A stretch of 64,000 nt of DNA from Cherax quadricarinatus. Its lineage: Eukaryota > Arthropoda > Malacostraca > Decapoda > Parastacidae. The notes beneath the pieces were generated by a model. It did not search any database and was not told the origin of the DNA. It worked only from the letters and a program-made list of their open reading frames with translations. A program made the position numbers and the translations under genes. The stretch is from NCBI RefSeq assembly GCF_038502225.1, contig NC_091357.1, positions 4,931,725 through 4,995,724 of the forward strand. Reading direction: 5' to 3'. Positions 51,401 through 58,071 of the stretch are shown in pieces (positions within the stretch are counted from its first letter, which is position 1; every line of letters starts with the position of its first letter).

Positions 51401-54400
51401 ATTATCATAAGTCGAATTTATTTTCCCCATAAGAAATAATGGAAATCAAATTAATCCGTTCAAGACACTCAAAAGTATGAAAAAAAAAATTTACCATATG
51501 AAATATACATTTTCCTACACACACAAAGGATACATGCACAATATATATTGTGCATGTACCAGTGTATTAAATGAAGAATAAATGACACTTACCTTTATTG
51601 AAGTTGTGGTGATGAGTGATGACACTGTTTGTGTCCTGGGAGTGCCTTTTCCTCCTGAGTAATGTAGGTCCTGTTTGGCATTTTCTTCCAGAACAGGCCT
51701 TATCACACTGTGTATGCCACTGTGATTCTTAAATCTCTCAAACCAATCTTTGCTGGCCTTAAATTCACCAATATGAGCACTAGTTCCAGGCATTTTTTCC
51801 TGTTCACCTGGGTGTTAGTCGACTGGTGTGGATCACATCCTGGGGGACAAGATTAAGGACCCCAATGGAAATAAGTTAGTTCTCAATGACACACTGACTT
51901 TCTTGGGTTATCCTGGGTGGCTAACCCTCTGGGGTTAATTGTTTTTCAGTATTCTCGATAAACCACACCAACAACAGTCTCTCCACATCTTCGAGTAGAA
52001 CAGCTGACCGTGGTACAGCAGCAGCAGCAGCAGCTGACCGTGGTGCAGTAGCAGCAGCAGGTGATGGTGGTACAGCAGCAGCTGACCGTGGTATGATAGT
52101 ATTTCGATAGTATTTCTCACCCTTTTTACCACAGGGTTGGCACTAGAAGCTTTCTTTGGGCCCATGGTGGCTTCTTTAGCAGTTACAAGCACTAAAAACA
52201 CTGGAATAATACAAAATAATGTATGCCAGAAATCATCTGCCCTGGCTTGTAAACAATGTCACACTAGCTCAGCTGAGGCGCTCAGGCCAGATGAACCAGA
52301 CAGCCGCGTTCAGAACGAATGATGTAAGTAGAGTTTTTCAACGTAGGTCGAGGTCAAATTTTTACGCTGAGTAGCATTGTAAGTCGGTTTTATCGTAGGT
52401 TGAGGCCATCATAAGTCGGGGGTCCACTGTACTCAGTTGACAGAATAGAAGCAAGTTTATTCAGGTATACACAAATACAGTTTAATAGATTATCATGCAT
52501 AGCAGCGTATGTATAGAGAACCGAGGATAACCCAAAAAAGTCGGTGACTTATTCCAGTACCTGGCTTGGGCTTGCCATATATGATTTTTGGTAAATATTT
52601 TTTTCAGTTTGTTGGGCTATCTTATTGAAACTCGGGCACTGTTTGATAAGATGCTTATTTACGTACACCAAAAATGAAAAAAATGAACGATAAATTAGAG
52701 TTCACTTCTCAGCCATTAGCCACCCCTTAGCGGTATATTTTCGTATGGTTTTTATGGTTTCATTCTCGTTTTTTTTAGTCTCGTTTGATAGAATGGAAGA
52801 TATATTACAGAAATAGATTGATTTCACGACAGAACGTACTACATTGAAATTGAGCTCAAACTAGTGGAAATGTTCGATTTTTGCCGATGTTCAATGAACT
52901 TTTTGTGCAAGTCAAATTGGTTAACTTTATTGAGTCTCAATGATGCCGGATTTGTGATGGCAGACCTGTAGTAAAAACCTAGTTAGTAGTAGTAATTACA
53001 GTAAACTTGTGTTCATTGGTGTCGACTTTAAATATTTCTAGATTTTTTAATAAATTGCTTTGTTCATTAATTTTTGATATGTGCTTTGTAAACAATATTT
53101 TCATTGTGCACTTAATGTACCACACGTGTGGTTGTAATAATTTTATGACCTTGATTTATATTTGCATCTACATATTTTTATTTATATCTAACATAGTGCA
53201 AAGATATTTTTAATATTGAATATTGCAGTGCATGCCTGATAGCAAATGTTTCATACAAATTGATTGCTTAACATATAACATTTTGATGCTATTCAGGTTC
53301 AGTCTATTGCTTTGTAATGTTTGAATTACCATAACATCTCAACAAAGCCCCTGGAGAGTGAAACGTTGCCGCAGTAAAATGTCTCATTAGTTGCACTTGT
53401 GCTGTCATTGTACCTAACAGCTATTAGTTTATTTGTATTGCAGTTGTAAGTTCAGTGTCTACACTGAAGGATAGGCAGGGATGTTGAAGTTCAGAGGGTT
53501 ATTTAAATTGCAACATCTGTGCATGTTTGGAATAAAAAAAAAATAGAAAATGACAGGTTGAAAAAGAAAAAAAAATAGAATACTGGAAACTGCATTATTT
53601 AAAGCAATTTGGTAATATTTTCTTTATTACTAAGCATTAAGATCCAGCTTTGTTTTCTAAGCATATAACATTTAGTTGTCACAAGCCATGTTGTCATCAG
53701 ATGCATCAGCATGTGAAAAAGTACATACAAAAAAAAAAAAAGCCAGCAAGTATTGTATACATAGGAGAATAAAATCTAGAGGCTATTTGCATCTGGAAAG
53801 ATTAACTACTCAGATTCTGATAGACTGATTGCTTTCATTCTGTTTTCAGCTAAATGGAGTGTAACACAAACATGATAATAAGGAATGTAGTTTAGTAGCA
53901 TCATTGTTTTAATTACCGTCATATTTTGACTGTAATGATGATTAATTTGATAGGTCCGTGAACTGATGGCTTCATTGGGTGTTCGTAAGTTCCAAGAGTT
54001 GGTGGGTCGCACTGACCTACTTCGTGTTCGTGATTCCTGTTCTCCAAAAGTGAAACTTCTGGATTTGTCTCAGATACTTAAGAATGCACTACACATGAGA
54101 CCTGGAGTGAATATTATTGGAGGATCTGTCAGACAGGTATGTTTATTTGTATTTATGTTGATTAATATAGCATGTTGTGTGTTTGTGTTAAAAGTAATGA
54201 ATTTCAGTTGCAGTATCTACTTAAGAATTAAAGTATTAAATTTTTAATTTACTTTTTAAAGCTCCCCCCCCCCTTCCAAAAAAAAAAAAAATAAATAAAT
54301 AAATATATTAATGAAGTTGTAGTAGTAACCCTCACTTCCACCTTTTATTTTCTCTCGATAGTGCACTTGCTAATAGCTCAGTGTCAGTAACTTGTATATC

Positions 54401-57400
54401 CTGCATATGAATCCATATTTACCAACCACTAACTTACATGCAAAATTATGGAAAATAATTTATTCTTAAAGGTTCAATAACACTAAATAAATTGCTCTGC
54501 CCTTATCTATCCCAAAAATCACTTGCAAAATATTATGGGTATAGAATGGAAGGTATTGAAGTGAGTAAAACAACACAAAACAATCTTGATTTCCATTACA
54601 ATTACAGATTGTAAATAATTTGAACTACTCTTGCTTGCTCATTGAAACCTAAAATGCTTCATTCCCATTTCACAAACCTGGAATAACTATTGAGAGAAAA
54701 GGGGGCACAATATAATAAGTGGATTAATATTTGCAGGAAAAGTAAAATGGGGTGGAAATGTAAACAGTGCAAAGTATATTAACAGTTAAGAAACCTTCAC
54801 ATTACTCTCAAAATAATCATTGAACAGACCCAGAGACCAGGTGTGTTCCCAAACTTAGTTAACCCTTTGAGGGTCGACAGGCCCTCTCCGAAACTCGTTC
54901 TCAGGGTCGGCCAAATTTAAAAAAAAAAAAAATTATTTTCTCTTATGAAAAGATAGAGAATCTTTTCCCGATCATAAAGTCACCAAAAGTTTGAAATTTG
55001 ATAGAAAACTTACGGAATTATGCTCTCGCAAAGTTAGCGGTCTCGGCGATGTTTACGCATCAGCGATTTTGCCCACTTTGAGCCCCATTTTCGGCCAATT
55101 TCACTGTACTAGTCGACAAAAAACATGAATATTCCGCTAGAACTCCATTTTTTCTATCGAATGGATGGAAGAAACCACTCATTTATGAAATTCAACTATC
55201 CAGTACAGTGGTCAGAATTTAGCAATTTTGCCAATTTCACACAAATTTCAAAAGATGCCAATTTCGGAATAGGGTCCAGAATAAACAAGAAAGACATTCC
55301 TGGCACTAAAATGACATTTCCTCTAGTCATTAGTCATGTCTCAAGTCCCCTCTTATATTCTTTTGCTTTCCACTTTAAATTTTTATTTTCACAAAAAATA
55401 TAAGATTTACTGTTATGCAGACTACTGCATTAGTGTAAAAAATGGTATAAATATTATTGGTGCACTTGTGAAAGAATATTAGACTCGCCAGTTGACGTGT
55501 ATTGCACGCTTGGCATGATTTGTTTACTTTTGAAGTTTGGTAAAAATCGAACATTTCTGCTACTTTGAGCTCAATTTCAAGGCACCTTTCTTTGTAAAAC
55601 CAGTCAAAATCATCTCAATTTCTGTAATATGTCTTCCATTCTATAAAATGAGACCAAGAAAACTAGAATACAACAATAAATACCATACGAAAGTACACTG
55701 CAAAGTCGCTGATTTATTAAAAAAAAAATGGTCAGTTTTTTTTTCTCATTATGCACTGTGTGCTGCAGGATTTTTTTTAGACTGTGCACACTGACCACAT
55801 AGACCCATTCTTTCATATGAAGGCCTACCAGCTTTCTCCCACTAGATTTGAGGCCGCTAGAATTTATGAGTACTAGTACGTCAAAAACCCCTACGCGTAA
55901 AACGTACTAGTACGACGAAAACCCTCAAAGGGTTAAGGCTGGTGTCACAGGAAACACTTAGTTGTCTGAAAAATGTCTGTTTAATCTTTTGTTGCCTAGT
56001 GTAAGCCTTGTATTAAGACTACGCCATACCCAGTTTTTATAGTTCATGAGGGACAGGTCCTGAACGTTTTAGTCATAAGCCACTAGTAACAAATCTTGTT
56101 GCTAAGAGGGCATATAGTCTTTGATTGGTTAAAAACTAAATTAGCAATCGAAACAGATTTTCTTTTACTACATGAAAGGACATTTACCATGACCAATGAA
56201 CACTTGTCTCAAGCTGGCATTCCTGTAACTACACCATACTTTAATACAGTCTTCCTGCTGTCAACCAGGACATCATAAAACAAATGTGGTCATCATTTGT
56301 TTTATGATGTCCTATTTAGAACAGCTGGTCACTCCAATTTACTGCTACATTTAAATGGTGCAAATATAAGTAAATGACTTGAAAGTATCTAGCCTACACC
56401 ACAAGTTTGTAAATGTATTAATTTCATGATGTTCCCTTTCTCTTTGGTTACTGACCTTGCTGCTACTTTCTTATTACAGGAATTTGGACTGGAATCTCAT
56501 CTTGATCATCAGATTTTGAAGGAAGCAGAACCTGTACTAAATGGTTCTCTTGACACGGTAACAATTAACACAACAATCCACAACGAAGTTCGTGCCTTTT
56601 GCTCGACACTCTCATATCACATTGCCTTGTAAGTGGATGAGTATTATAAGGGAGGAAATAAAGGAGATTTTGAGTGCTAAAGCCTTAAGCATCCAACAGG
56701 CCTGTTGGTGTGTTAGTGGAGCCAAGTAATTTTTATTATCTGATATGCTGTTGGAATGTGAACAAGGTGGTATTTATGAAGGGATTCAGTGAAACTGATT
56801 CTCATCAGACACGAGTCCTGGAGGTTGAGGTATCTTTGGAGGCAAAGAAGGGAATGTATGAGAGTATAGTGCTACCAACACGCTTTACATGGGTGTGAGG
56901 CATGGGTTGTAAATGCTGCAGCAAGGAGGCAGTGGAGATGTCATGTCTAAGGGCAATGTGTTTTTTTTTTTTTTTTATTTCTCTCCAACAAGTCGGCCGT
57001 CTCCCACCAAGGCAGGGTGACCCAAAAAGAAAGAAAATCCCCAAAAACAAAATACTTTCATCATTCAACACTTTCACCTCACTTACATATAATCACTGTT
57101 TTTGCAGAGGTGCTCAGAACATAACAGTTTAGAAGCATATATGTATAAAGATACACAACATATCCCTCCAAACTGCTAATATCCCGAACCCCTCCTTTAG
57201 AGTGCAGGCATTGTACTTCCCATTTCCAGGACTCATGTCCAGCTATATAAAAATAACCGGTTTCCCTGATCCCTTCATTAAATATTACCCTGCTCACACT
57301 CCAACAGATCGTCAGGTCCCAAATACCATTCGTCTTCATTCACTCCTATCGAACACGCTCATGCACGCCTGCTGGAAGTCCAAGCCCCTCGCCAACAAAA

Positions 57401-58024
57401 CCTCCCTTACCCCTTCCTTCCAACCTTTTCAAGGACGACCCCTACCCTGCCTTCCTTCTCATACAGATTTAAATGCTCTCCATGTCATTCTACTTTGATC
57501 CATTCTCTCTAAATGACCAAACCACCTCAACAACCCCTCTTCAGCCCTCTGACTAATACTTCTCCTAATTTCCACACACCGAATTTTCTGCATAATATTT
57601 ACACCACACATTGCCCTTAGACAGGACATCTCCACTGCCTCCAACCGCCTCCTCGCTGCTGCATTCACAACCCAAGCTTCACACCCATATAAGAGTGTTG
57701 GTACTACTATACTTTCATACATTCCCTTCTTTGCCTCCATAGATAACGTTTTTTGACTCCACATATACCTCAACGCACCACTCACCTTTTTTCCCTCGTC
57801 AGTTCTATGTGGTGTAAATATTATTCCACGGCTCCTCCTCAGAGGGCTGAGGAGGAGTTGTTGAAGTGATTTGGTCATTTAGAGAGGATTGAGCATAATA
57901 GGTTAACCTGGAGGGTGTATAAATCTGTAGTGGAGGGGAGGAGGGGTACGGGTCATGTTAGGAAAAGGATCCAGGGAGGGGGTGAAAGAGGTTTTGTGTG
58001 AAAGGGGCTTGGACATAAAGCAGG

Positions 58025-58071
<47 letters not shown>

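Larger units (their letters stand above)
45372..52968. mobile_element. CAGGTCC-TIR DNA transposon, copy B (composite)
   Basis: TA at 45370-45371 and 52969-52970; ends as in copy A. Subtracting an RTE-B with nested RTE-A (45729-49318), a solo LTR (49988-51033) and a Tigger (51344-52429) leaves about 1.85 kb, close to the copy A core. It has the same internal tandem duplication. Confidence 0.87.
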
